64,000 bases of DNA from DASRDZ01 sp035569495 (GTDB lineage: Bacteria > Chloroflexota > Dormibacteria > Aeolococcales > Aeolococcaceae). The position numbers and the translations under genes were made by a program. The notes under the pieces were generated by a model. The model did no database searches. It worked only from the letters and a program-made list of their open reading frames with translations, and was not told the origin of the DNA. The stretch spans positions 1-64,000 of the forward strand of contig DATMMX010000031.1 of assembly GCA_035569495.1 (NCBI GenBank), read 5' to 3'. The stretch's first letter is position 1. Each line of letters opens with the position of its first letter. Below are positions 30,875 to 45,030 of this stretch, piece by piece.

Positions 30875-31953
30875 CACAGCTCTCCTTCGATGCCCAGCCA
30901 GGTCGAGAGTGCGCCCTGCAGGTCGTGGAGGGGTTCGGTGCGCAGGCTGTAGCCGCGGTCGCCGGGCAGGGGCTGGACCAGCCCGGCGGCGCGGAGGATG
31001 GCGAGGTGGTGGAGCAGTGTGGTCGCGGCCATGCCGCTGCGCCGCGACAGCTCGGCGAGGCGCAGGTCGCCGCCGCCGAGCTGATGCAGGACGCGCAACC
31101 GCCGCGCGTCGCCGAGGGCGCGCAGGGTGCGCGTCAGCGCCTCCGGCGGCGTGCCGGCGTCACCCGTGCTCGACGGCGCCACGGGGACGACCAGCACCTT
31201 GGTGTCGTGATGGTCGAAGCGGTGCACCACCGGACGGGTCACCGCCGAGGGCACCAGCAGCACGTGGCGGATCCCCGGCTCCAGCGGGCACTCCTCGCCA
31301 CTGAGTGCGGTGAGCAGGGTGTCGAGCTGCTCGCCGGCGCGAACCATGGCGGTGATGCGCTCCGCGTCGGTCTCCACCGTGCGCATCAGTGGTGCGGCGC
31401 GCGAACGGAAAACGCGGCGGTCCCACTGCCGCAGCAGCTCGACGGCCTCGTCGCGCAGCGCCACCGGGTCGAGCGGGAGCAGGTGGCGCAGCGCGCTCTG
31501 CCACGCCGCGGCGGTGGGGTAGGAGGTGGCCAGGAACTCGCGCCGCGCCGCCGCGTCGCCGTCGACGGCCGCCTCGATCACCTGCGGCGGCGTGGCCCGG
31601 CGGAAGAAGCGCACGTAGTGGCCGACCAGCCGCAGCTTCAGCTCGCGTGCTTCAGTTGTAGCCAGGAACTGCAGAAACGTGCCGGTCTCGCGGGGCGGCG
31701 GCGAGTCGTAGGCGAGGCTGAGCAGGTGGGCCCAGACCATGTCACTGCCGCCGCTGAAGCGCTGCACCGCGGCGACCAGGCTGCGCCCGGCGTCGCGCTC
31801 CACCGCCGCCATCCACTGCGGGCCGACCGCGTAGTCGCCGCGCGCCCGGTCGGTGAAGACGGCCAGGGTGGCCAGCATCTCCGCGGCGGGGGAGACCAGC
31901 ACCTCGACGGTGGGCGGGCGGACCGGAGCGCTGCGGCGCGCATTCGGCGGCAT
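30874..31953 (-). CDS. ArsR-type winged-helix regulator with N-terminal DUF5937-like domain
   Basis: 359 residues. The C-terminal 85 residues are an ArsR-like winged helix (LRALGDARRLRVLHQLGGGDLRLAELSRRSGMAATTLLHHLAILRAAGLV). The first 260 residues are a helical domain as in DUF5937 proteins (FTDRARGDYAVGPQWM). No cysteine metal site is visible, so the inducer is probably an organic molecule. It is co-transcribed with the aldo/keto reductase. A promoter with an inverted repeat directly upstream suggests autoregulation, and the transcript is predicted to be leaderless. Confidence 0.88.
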   Translation of the reverse strand: MPPNARRSAPVRPPTVEVLVSPAAEMLATLAVFTDRARGDYAVGPQWMAAVERDAGRSLVAAVQRFSGGSDMVWAHLLSLAYDSPPPRETGTFLQFLATTEARELKLRLVGHYVRFFRRATPPQVIEAAVDGDAAARREFLATSYPTAAAWQSALRHLLPLDPVALRDEAVELLRQWDRRVFRSRAAPLMRTVETDAERITAMVRAGEQLDTLLTALSGEECPLEPGIRHVLLVPSAVTRPVVHRFDHHDTKVLVVPVAPSSTGDAGTPPEALTRTLRALGDARRLRVLHQLGGGDLRLAELSRRSGMAATTLLHHLAILRAAGLVQPLPGDRGYSLRTEPLHDLQGALSTWLGIEGEL

Positions 31954-31960
31954 GCCGCAC

Positions 31961-31997
31961 AGTGAAAGCCGAATACTAGAAAAAAGTCAAGTATTCG
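31961..31997 (-). promoter_or_regulatory. Promoter and candidate operator of the ArsR-type operon
   Basis: Minus strand: -35 TTGACT (31985-31990), 18 bases, -10 TTCACT (31961-31966), then seven bases to the ATG. A perfect inverted repeat CGAATACT (31970-31977) and AGTATTCG (31990-31997) with a 12-base spacer overlaps the -35 box and the promoter spacer, the ideal place for repression. Confidence 0.7.
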
Positions 31998-32126
31998 ACT
32001 TATGTTGAGAGCCGGCTCCGCCCTGCAAGACAACTCACCCGCCGCCCGTCTATGTGATCGGAACCAGCAGGGGCACTGTCAGTTTTCCACCCCCCAACGT
32101 GTCAAGGAATAGGAGGGACCCGGAAC

Positions 32127-32903
32127 ATGGGCAAAGCCCAAACCATCCGCCTGGCCACCGCGCTCACCGTCATCGGCGTCGGCGTGCCGCTCACGGTCAT
32201 CGCCAACAGCCGCGCCACCGCGGCCGGCAGCAACCTGACCGGCGCCGCCACCCAGGTCGGCTCCCAGGCCGGCGCGGCGACGGGCAGCAGCGCGACCACC
32301 AAGGCGGCGACCGGCACCAGCTCCGGCACCACCGCGACCAGCGCGTCGGGCAGCGGCACCAGCGGCAACCTGCCGGCCGACAAGATGACCGTCGGCGGTT
32401 CCACCATCGCGGTGAGCGCGCCCAACCTGGACGTGGTCCTGCTCTCCGCGCAGATGCGCACCTCGAACGTCGCCGACCTCGCCTTCTCGGTGACCAGCGA
32501 GTGCTCGATCATCACCCAGGTGACCACCACCGGCAACGACACGCAGAGCGCCTTCGGGCAGATCCGCATGTGGGTCACCGTCGACGGCAAGGACGTCGGC
32601 GTCGTCCCCGCCACCCAGGGCACCAGCGACGACGGCCACGTGGTCTTCTGCAACCAGGCCTACAGCAGCACCACCTCGGGCTTCACGGCCGACCCCAACG
32701 CCACCATCAAGACCTACCTGGAGACGGAGCACGCCAACGCCTTCAACTGGGTCGCGATGAACGTCGGCAACGGCGTCCACACCATCCAGCTCCACGGTGA
32801 GCTGACCCAGACTCACACCGCCAACGGCCAGGCGCAGATGGTCGTCGGCAACCGCACCCTGATGGTCAACGTCACCACCAACGCGCAGAACACGGCGAGC
32901 TGA
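32127..32903 (+). CDS. Exported protein of unknown function with Thr/Ser-rich linker
   Basis: 258 residues. Signal peptide residues 1-33 (LATALTVIGVGVPLTVIANS). Residues 35-85 are a Gly/Ser/Thr/Ala-rich low-complexity linker. The globular part (about 90-258) looks beta-rich (STIAVSAPNLDVVLLSAQMR, DLAFSVTSECSIITQVTT, QIRMWVTVDGKDVGVVP, NGVHTIQLHGELTQ), with two cysteines that could pair. No family is recognised; a structural or binding role at the surface is plausible. The ribosome-binding site is aggaggg at 32112-32118. Confidence 0.82.
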   Translation: MGKAQTIRLATALTVIGVGVPLTVIANSRATAAGSNLTGAATQVGSQAGAATGSSATTKAATGTSSGTTATSASGSGTSGNLPADKMTVGGSTIAVSAPNLDVVLLSAQMRTSNVADLAFSVTSECSIITQVTTTGNDTQSAFGQIRMWVTVDGKDVGVVPATQGTSDDGHVVFCNQAYSSTTSGFTADPNATIKTYLETEHANAFNWVAMNVGNGVHTIQLHGELTQTHTANGQAQMVVGNRTLMVNVTTNAQNTAS

Positions 32904-32916
32904 GGCGCCAGAGCCC

Positions 32917-34767
32917 TCAGCCCGCGGGCACGCGGGCGTCGCGCATGGCGCGGCGCCCGCGCAGCGCCCGCTCGGGGATGCGCACCGAGCCGTCCCCACC
33001 ACCGCGGCCGCGGCCCAGCGAGGCGAAGCCAATCACGAGCACCGCGACCCACACTGCGGCCATCCCGAAGAGCCCGGTGTAGGCAAGCACCGCGGGCCAC
33101 ACCGCGCCGTCGTGCGACTCGCGCATCAGCCAGGTGCTCGACGCCGCGAACTGCACCGTCTGCACTGGCTTCGGCGTCACCGGTGGTTGCCCGTACTGCA
33201 GGTCGGTGGGGAACGACACCGCCGTGGCCATCATCACCGGCCCCTTGGCCAGCCACACCAGCGTCTTCCACGTCCCGCCGGTGGGCACGGGCTGGGCACT
33301 CCGGTAATGGCCAGGGCTGTCTGAAACCAGCGGCGTCTGCTGCGACGCGCCACCCTGCCAGGAGTTGAGCTCGAACCAGTCGGCGCCGACGGCGGCGGAG
33401 GGCGGTGACACCGTCAGCGAGACGTTCATGAGCTGATACGGCGAGGGCAGCCCGTCACGGTCGAAGGCGGCCACCTGCGGACCCGCGGGCGAGGTGCGCA
33501 GAACCGCGCTCACCGGCGTGGTGGTCCGCGCCACCGGCAGGGCGAGCGCCGCGATCACCCCCGCGAACGCCGCCAGCACCGCAAAGCGAGACAGGCCCGC
33601 GCGGCGATGGGCGAGGACGTTGCCGAGCGCCGTCCCCAGCACCGCGCCAGCCAGCCCGGCGAGCACGGCCACCCAGAGCGAAGCGACCATCCCCGCCTGC
33701 CAGGGATGCCGCCCCCACACCTGGCTGAAGCCCCACTCCGACGCCAGCCCCAGCGTCGCCGCACCCAGCCCCATCAGCAGCGCGCCGCGCAGCGCGCCCA
33801 GCCGCGGCAGCAGCAGCGCGCCCGCCTCGATGACCAGCGCGATGCCCAGGTAGAGCGGGAAGCGCGGCACCACGTGGCCCAGCGCGGGCCCGACCAGCAG
33901 CGCCAGCACCCCGCGCGAGACCAGGAAGTTGGCCGCGGTGAACAGCGCCCAGCCGCGCCCGAAGGCGACCCGCGCCGCCACCAGGGCGATCGAGGTGGCC
34001 AGCACGATCAGCACCGGCTGGTAGAGCGCCTGCCACTGGGGCACGCCCATGTCGAACTCGAGCTGGAAGGTGGAGAGGCCCAGGGCCACGGCGACGGCGA
34101 GGTGGCGGCGGACGTGGGTGCGCGCCCACGGCCTGCCGGCGTCGGGACCCGCCTCGGCGGCGAGCAGCCACAGCGCCAGCGGGGCCAGCGAGGCGCCGCC
34201 GATCATCATCAGGTGGGTCGGTCCCCACATGGTCACATCGACGCCGTATGTGGCATGCCACAGGTCGTCCAGGGGGAAGCCCAGCGCGGCTCCGGCGCTC
34301 AGCGCACCGAGGGCGAGCGCGCCGCGGGGGATGCGCAGGCCGCCCAGCCGCCACGCCGTCGGCGCGCGTTCGACGCTGGCCAGGCCGATGGAGAACAGCC
34401 CGGCCGCGCCCAGCCCGAGCAGGCCGGTGAGGATGAGCACGTGGGGGACGGTGAACAGCTCGGTGTCGCGGCCGAAGTCGATGTGCCAGGCGACGTCCCA
34501 GAAGAAGCCGACCACAGCGACGATCAGCGCCCACATCGCCGTGAACAGCCCGCCGGCGCACCAGCCGGGCAGCCCGGTGACCCGGCGCAGCGAGTCGTTC
34601 AGACGCGACAGGCCGCGGGCGAAGGGCAGGCGCGGCAGGTCGGTGGCCGGCGTGCCGGTGCGCCAGAGCTGGACCAGCGCGCCGGTCAGCAGGGCGGCGG
34701 GCACGGCCACCCACAGCCATTCCAGCAGCGTGGTGTGGCCGAAGCTCGGGGCGGCGGCGAGGATCAT
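32917..34767 (-). CDS. Polytopic membrane protein of unknown function
   Basis: 616 residues from ATG 34767, preceded by aaggag. About 12-13 hydrophobic segments are visible (LLEWLWVAVPAALLTGALV, FTAMWALIVAVVGFFWDVAW, VPHVLILTGLLGLGAAGLF, LAPLALWLLAAEAG, PVLIVLATSIALVAARVAF). A long extracytoplasmic loop of about 120 residues near the C-terminus has a beta-rich look (LMNVSLTVSPPSAAVGADWFELN) before the last helix. Conserved-looking histidines in DVAWHIDFGRD, DLWHATYGVD and THLMM could bind metal or heme. I do not recognise the family. It is divergent from a MerR regulator gene. Confidence 0.8.
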   Translation of the reverse strand: MILAAAPSFGHTTLLEWLWVAVPAALLTGALVQLWRTGTPATDLPRLPFARGLSRLNDSLRRVTGLPGWCAGGLFTAMWALIVAVVGFFWDVAWHIDFGRDTELFTVPHVLILTGLLGLGAAGLFSIGLASVERAPTAWRLGGLRIPRGALALGALSAGAALGFPLDDLWHATYGVDVTMWGPTHLMMIGGASLAPLALWLLAAEAGPDAGRPWARTHVRRHLAVAVALGLSTFQLEFDMGVPQWQALYQPVLIVLATSIALVAARVAFGRGWALFTAANFLVSRGVLALLVGPALGHVVPRFPLYLGIALVIEAGALLLPRLGALRGALLMGLGAATLGLASEWGFSQVWGRHPWQAGMVASLWVAVLAGLAGAVLGTALGNVLAHRRAGLSRFAVLAAFAGVIAALALPVARTTTPVSAVLRTSPAGPQVAAFDRDGLPSPYQLMNVSLTVSPPSAAVGADWFELNSWQGGASQQTPLVSDSPGHYRSAQPVPTGGTWKTLVWLAKGPVMMATAVSFPTDLQYGQPPVTPKPVQTVQFAASSTWLMRESHDGAVWPAVLAYTGLFGMAAVWVAVLVIGFASLGRGRGGGDGSVRIPERALRGRRAMRDARVPAG

Positions 34768-34815
34768 GGCGCTCCTTCCTGGGGGAATCACGCAGGCCAT
34801 CGTGACATCGAATGA

Positions 34816-34821
34816 TGATAC
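34816..34821 (+). promoter_or_regulatory. -10 box of the MerR-type gene
   Basis: TGATAC in an AT-rich stretch between divergent genes, ending eight bases before ATG 34830, matching the leaderless spacing seen at other genes. No good -35 box is evident, as is common for MerR-type promoters. Confidence 0.4.
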
Positions 34822-34829
34822 ATGCATTC

Positions 34830-35672
34830 ATGAAGCAGTCAAGCCTGCGAGCACGCCACAATGTCCGAGCCGTGAGCCCGAGCAGGAAATCCAGCCGACC
34901 GACCCCGGGGGCCGACGACCCGGTCCGGTACACCATCGACCAGCTCGCCCAGGTCACCGGCATGACCGTGCGCAACATCCGCGCCCACCAGTCGCGCGGC
35001 CTGCTGCCCCCGCCGGAGGTGCGCGGCCGCACCGGCTTCTACGGCCCCGAGCACGTCGCCCGCATCCAGCTCATCGTCGACATGCAGGCGGACGGCTTCA
35101 ACCTCGGCGCCATCGCCCGCCTGCTGCAGAGCACCGCCCCGGGTACGGCGACCAAGGCGCTCACCTTCTCCCACGCCCTGCGCGAGCCCTGGGAGGACGA
35201 GCAGACCGAGATCATGGACGCCGCCGAGCTGGCCACCCGCGCCGGCGCCTCGCGGCCCGACGCCGAGCTGCTGCGCCGCTCCGAGGAGCTGGGCCTGATC
35301 GCCCCGCTCGGCGACGGGCGCTACGAGGTGCTCAGCCCCTCGCTGATCCGCGCGGGTGAGGCGCTGGTCAGCCTGGGCATCCCCATCGAGGCCGGCCTGG
35401 AGGTGCAGGACCGGCTCAACCGCCACGCCGAGGGCATCGCCCGCGCCTTCGTGCGCATGTTCGTGGACACGGTGTGGACGCCGTTCGAGGCGCAGGGCAA
35501 GCCGGACGCCGACTGGCCGCGCGTGCAGGAGGCGCTGGAGCGGCTGCGCCCGCTGGCGGGGGAGGCGGTCAACGCCACCTTCCGGCTGGCCATGGGGCGC
35601 GCGGTCGAGACCGAGGCGGCGCGGATGATGGCGGGTCCGAGCAAGCCGTCGCGGCGGCGGCACGGGCGCTAG
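34830..35672 (+). CDS. MerR family transcriptional regulator
   Basis: 280 residues from ATG 34830. Upstream ATGs (34812, 34815) overlap the probable -10 box, and GTG 34872 is another option. The DNA-binding domain is at residues 32-105 (YTIDQLAQVTGMTVRNIRAHQSRGLLPPPEVRGRTGFYGPEHVARI). The effector part is helical (LRRSEELGLIAPLGDGRYEVLSPSLIRAG, EAGLEVQDRLNRHAEGIARAF) and resembles the long MerR-type regulators of actinobacteria. There are no metal-binding cysteines. The divergent membrane-protein gene is the obvious candidate target. Confidence 0.9.
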   Translation: MKQSSLRARHNVRAVSPSRKSSRPTPGADDPVRYTIDQLAQVTGMTVRNIRAHQSRGLLPPPEVRGRTGFYGPEHVARIQLIVDMQADGFNLGAIARLLQSTAPGTATKALTFSHALREPWEDEQTEIMDAAELATRAGASRPDAELLRRSEELGLIAPLGDGRYEVLSPSLIRAGEALVSLGIPIEAGLEVQDRLNRHAEGIARAFVRMFVDTVWTPFEAQGKPDADWPRVQEALERLRPLAGEAVNATFRLAMGRAVETEAARMMAGPSKPSRRRHGR

Positions 35673-35682
35673 GTGATCGCGG

Positions 35683-36657
35683 CTAGCAGGACACGGAGGG
35701 GTTGCGGGCAGTGGAGTTGAGGCAGTTCCGCAGCGCCTTCGGTGCGGCGTAGAGCGCGCCTGGATAGGCAGACGGGTCGGGGGTCGGCAGGGTCACGCCG
35801 ATGGGGACGCTGATGGTCGGGTTGGGCGCAGGTTGGTGCAGGCCCCAGCGGGGATGGAACGGCGGGTACCGTGGCGGGTGGGCCGGCTCGCCCTGCCCCG
35901 CGTCAGGGGTGTCGCCGCCTCCGCCCGAGGTGGGCGCCGAGCCGTCGCGATGCCCGCTGTCACCGGCGACCGCCATGCCGCGCGCCTGCAGACCTGGCGG
36001 CGACGACCCACCGCCGGGCAGCGGCAGCCCCCCGCAGTCGGCCCGAGCCCAGCTCGGCCCGACCAGCAGCAGCGCGGCCACGGTGGTCACCACCGCCTCC
36101 CGCTCCGGCGCGGCCATGCGGCGCAGCCGGTCGGCCACCCAGGCGAAGCCGGCGCCGAGCAGGTAGCGGACCCGGGCCCGCGCCCGGGTGTAGGCGCCCT
36201 CCACCGACTTGACGGAGATGCCCAGCCGGGCGGCCGCCTCGGCGACGCTGAGCCCGGCGAGGCGGAGGCGCATCACCTGGCGCTCGCGCCGCGGCAGGCT
36301 GTCGATCGCGGCGAGCATCCGGGCGACCTCGACGCGCTGCTCGAGCACCTGCTCGGGCGAGACCCCGTCCGCCTCCAGGCCGCCGCCCAGCCTGACCACC
36401 GCGCTCTGCTCCCTGGCCGCCGCGCGGTGGTGGTCGATGGCGACGTGCAGCGCCGCCCGGATCAGCAGGGCGCGGACGCGCGCCGGGTCGAGGTCGTCGC
36501 GCCGGACCAGGCGGAGCATGGCGTCGTGCACGCAGTCCTCGGCCTCGGCGAGGTTGCGTGTGCTGCGCAGCACCATCGCCACCGCCAGCTCGCGGTGGGG
36601 GAGGAGCATCGCCCATCGTTCGGCATGCAGCCGTGCCTGGTTGTCGGCGCTGTCCAA
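35683..36657 (-). CDS. ECF sigma factor with C-terminal membrane helix and Pro/Gly-rich tail
   Basis: 324 residues from TTG 36657. Residues 15-168 are an ECF sigma factor: region 2 AEDCVHDAMLRLVRRDDLD and VRALLIRAALHVAIDHHR, region 4 DSLPRRERQVMRLRLAGLSVAEAAARLGISVKSVEGAYTRARARV. Residues 188-204 (AVVTTVAALLLVGPSWA) form a membrane helix, and residues 205-324 a Pro/Gly/His-rich outside tail with three cysteines and no recognisable domain. Unlike the fusion at 27510 there is no zinc-finger module. A TGTATA box on the minus strand near 36733 may be its promoter. Signal and regulon are unknown. Confidence 0.85.
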   Translation of the reverse strand: MDSADNQARLHAERWAMLLPHRELAVAMVLRSTRNLAEAEDCVHDAMLRLVRRDDLDPARVRALLIRAALHVAIDHHRAAAREQSAVVRLGGGLEADGVSPEQVLEQRVEVARMLAAIDSLPRRERQVMRLRLAGLSVAEAAARLGISVKSVEGAYTRARARVRYLLGAGFAWVADRLRRMAAPEREAVVTTVAALLLVGPSWARADCGGLPLPGGGSSPPGLQARGMAVAGDSGHRDGSAPTSGGGGDTPDAGQGEPAHPPRYPPFHPRWGLHQPAPNPTISVPIGVTLPTPDPSAYPGALYAAPKALRNCLNSTARNPSVSC

Positions 36658-36788
36658 CGTCTGAAGCCCCCGCCTGGCCTGGACGGTGCAGCCAGTGCAA
36701 TTACGGCCACGCCTTCCGCCGTCCAGCGCCTATACAACAGGGCAGGACAGGCCGTGCGTCACTGCTGGAGTCCAGACTTTTTTGTGAC

Positions 36789-37562
36789 TCAGCGCCAAGG
36801 GGTTTGCGCGACCGGCGCCGGGACTCCCTGGCACAGGGGGCACCAGTAGGTGAGCCGCGCGTGCTCGCCCTGGGCGCGCACCGCGATCGCCGTGCCACAG
36901 CGCGGGCAGGGCCGGCCGCCCCGCCCGTGCACCGCGGGCGCGGCGACGAAGCCTCTGGCCACCGCGCTGCGCCGGATGCGGTCGCGCGCCGTGGTGAAGA
37001 GGCGGCGCAATGTGTCGTCGTCGGTGTCCGCCACCCGCCGCCAGGGGTCGAGGCGGAGCTGCCACAGCGAGTTGCACCTGTGGATGTTGCCGATGCCGGC
37101 GCAGACGCGCTGGTCGAGCAGCACCTCGCCGAGCGTGTCGAAGCGGCCGGCGCGGGCGCGGGCGACGACGGCTGCGGCGTCGAAGCCCGGCGCCAGCACG
37201 TCGGGGCCGAGGTGGCCCACCGAGTTGCTGTCATCCTTGACCAATTCGATGACCGGTGCGAGGAAGCACACGGCCACGGTGTCGTCCGTCTGCAGCACGG
37301 CGCGGGCCATGTGCTCCGGTCGGCGCCAGCGCTCGCCCGGCGCGTAGAGGTGCCACGCCCCGTGCATGCGCATGTGGCTGTGCAGCGACAGGCCGTTGTC
37401 GAAGCGGATGAAGAGGTGCTTGCCGACCGGGTCGACGGCGGTGATGCGATGTCCGCTCAGCCGTCCCAGGGCGGTGGCCGGCGTGGCGCTCTGCACGGTG
37501 TGGCCTTCGAGGCGCCGGCGCAGCGCCGCGGCGCTGCGCCAGATGGTGTCGCCCTCGGGCAT
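36789..37562 (-). CDS. nei: Fpg/Nei family DNA glycosylase
   Basis: 257 residues. The N-terminus MPEGDTIWRSA supplies catalytic P2 and E3; the Nei2-like start (PEGDTI) differs from Fpg (PELPEV). The H2TH region includes LLDQRVCAGIGNIHRCN, and the C-terminus has a zinc finger (CPRCG and WCPLCQ). The enzyme excises oxidised pyrimidines and cuts the strand at the abasic site. It starts directly downstream of the lhr stop codon, a pairing also found in mycobacteria, and is probably co-transcribed with lhr. Confidence 0.92.
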   Translation of the reverse strand: MPEGDTIWRSAAALRRRLEGHTVQSATPATALGRLSGHRITAVDPVGKHLFIRFDNGLSLHSHMRMHGAWHLYAPGERWRRPEHMARAVLQTDDTVAVCFLAPVIELVKDDSNSVGHLGPDVLAPGFDAAAVVARARAGRFDTLGEVLLDQRVCAGIGNIHRCNSLWQLRLDPWRRVADTDDDTLRRLFTTARDRIRRSAVARGFVAAPAVHGRGGRPCPRCGTAIAVRAQGEHARLTYWCPLCQGVPAPVAQTPWR

Positions 37563-41945
<4,383 letters not shown>

Positions 41946-41957
41946 CTGCGTCCGCCC

Positions 41958-42000
41958 AGTGTAGGGTCGCTCCGGCGCGCTGACGCCGGGGCAGTATGCT
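41958..42000. promoter_or_regulatory. Back-to-back -10 boxes for lhr and tilS
   Basis: Minus strand TACACT (41958-41963), 12 bases before the lhr ATG; plus strand TATGCT (41995-42000), 14 bases before the tilS ATG. Both imply very short leaders of a few bases without room for a ribosome-binding site. Confidence 0.45.
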
Positions 42001-42014
42001 CGCGGCACCCTGTC

Positions 42015-42803
42015 ATGACCGTGCCGCCGCCCGCCCCGTCGATCCCCGCCGCCCAGCGCGTGCCCGAGGTGGCGCGGGTGCGCCGCGCCGTGGCCAGGGC
42101 GCTCGACGGCGACGCCGTGCTCCTGCCGGGTGAGCGCTTGGTGGTGGCCTGCAGCGGCGGGCCCGACTCGACAGCGCTACTCGACGCGCTCGCCCGGCTC
42201 GCCCCGCCGCGGCGGCTCGACCTCTGCGTCGCCCACGTCGACCACGGGCTGCGCGAGGGCTCGGCGGACGAGGCGTCGATGGTGGAGGCGGTCGCCGCCG
42301 CCCGCGGCCTGGCCTTCCACGCCCTGCGCGTGTCCGTCGCCCCCGGCGGCTCGCTGCAGGACCGGGCCCGCACCGCCCGCCACCAGGCGCTGCGCTCCCT
42401 GGCCGCGGAGGTCGGAGCCAGCGCCATCGCCCTCGGCCACACCGCCGACGACCAGGCCGAGACGGTGCTGATGCGCGCCCTCAGCGGCGCCACGCCGCGC
42501 GCATTGCGAGCGATGTCGCCACGCGACGGCATGCTGGCCCGCCCGCTGCTCCGCGTCTGGCGGGCGCAGGCCTCCGCCTACTGCGCCGTCCTGGGCCTGC
42601 CCGTCCTCGACGACCCGTCCAACGCCGACCCCCGCTTCCTGCGCAGCCGCGTCCGGCACGAGCTGCTGCCCGCATTGGAAGCGGTGTTCCCGGCGGCGCG
42701 GCGGCGGCTGGTCGCGCTCGCCGAGCATCAGCGCAGGCTGGCCGCGGAGACCCCTCCGGCGACGCTCCTGTCACGAGCAGGGGGTTCGCAGACCCCATGC
42801 TAG
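42015..42803 (+). CDS. tilS: tRNA(Ile)-lysidine synthetase, short form
   Basis: 262 residues. The PP-loop SGGPDSTALLDALARL, VAHVDHGLR and LGHTADDQAETVLMRALSGA are the TilS signature; FLRSRVRHELLPALE follows. The C-terminal substrate-binding domains of the E. coli enzyme are absent, as in the short TilS forms of some other lineages. The enzyme converts C34 of tRNA-Ile(CAU) to lysidine so that it reads AUA. A CAU tRNA at 24576 is a possible substrate if it is the Ile2 species. ftsH follows after ten bases, an order common in many bacteria. Confidence 0.93.
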   Translation: MTVPPPAPSIPAAQRVPEVARVRRAVARALDGDAVLLPGERLVVACSGGPDSTALLDALARLAPPRRLDLCVAHVDHGLREGSADEASMVEAVAAARGLAFHALRVSVAPGGSLQDRARTARHQALRSLAAEVGASAIALGHTADDQAETVLMRALSGATPRALRAMSPRDGMLARPLLRVWRAQASAYCAVLGLPVLDDPSNADPRFLRSRVRHELLPALEAVFPAARRRLVALAEHQRRLAAETPPATLLSRAGGSQTPC

Positions 42804-42806
42804 ACT
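42801..42806 (+). promoter_or_regulatory. -10 box of ftsH
   Basis: TAGACT, overlapping the tilS stop codon, ends seven bases before the ftsH ATG (42814). It would give ftsH its own leaderless transcript besides read-through from tilS. Confidence 0.5.
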
Positions 42807-42813
42807 GCCGCGC

Positions 42814-44745
<1,932 letters not shown>

Positions 44746-44763
44746 CGGCCCGGCCGCTTTGTC

Positions 44764-44826
44764 GCGCGGCTGAGCGCCGCGCACGAGGGGCGGGCAGATC
44801 CCGCCCCTGGCCGCTGGAGCGCGGCC
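44764..44826. repeat. Cluster of GC-rich hairpins (element C)
   Basis: Three stem-loops follow ftsH: 44764-44782 (7-bp stem, loop tgagc), 44786-44808 (9-bp stem, loop cagat) and 44809-44826 (6-bp stem, loop tggagc). The middle one read on the other strand has the same loop (atctg) and nearly the same stem as the hairpin at 17946-17968. It may act as a terminator or mRNA 3'-end stabiliser for ftsH. Confidence 0.7.
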
Positions 44827-44879
44827 ACCCCACCCTCGGCGCATGCCGCACGCTGACGCGCGCGTGATGCGCCGGGATA

Positions 44880-45030
44880 TACACTTTCCGCCACGCATCG
44901 AGTTGGAGGATGCGGTGGTGTCAACCCGCGTGGACCCGCCAGGGCCGCGAAGGGCCAGCGCCACCTGCCGATTGACCTCGGGCATCGTCCAGCCCGGTGC
45001 GACCACGTCAGCAACGCTTGGATCATCGAG
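44880..45030 (+). promoter_or_regulatory. Promoter and structured leader of the pan-nad operon
   Basis: A TACACT box (44880-44885) predicts a start near 44892 and a leader of about 139 bases, unusually long for this genome. The first hairpin (arms 44891-44899 and 44909-44918, one bulged G, loop gagttggag) would start at the 5' end; a second stem pairs cgggc with gcccg near 44977-44996. The pan RNA motif, described by comparative genomics upstream of pantothenate genes in Chloroflexi, Firmicutes and Proteobacteria, occupies this position in other genomes. I cannot match its consensus from memory. The remainder of the gap 44746-44879 holds element C. Confidence 0.45.

Noticed and set aside
44920..44945. 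String gtggacccgcc resembling the T-box core TGGNACCGCG
   Set aside because: One core base differs, there is no recognisable specifier stem or terminator, and the downstream genes are not aminoacyl-tRNA or amino-acid genes.
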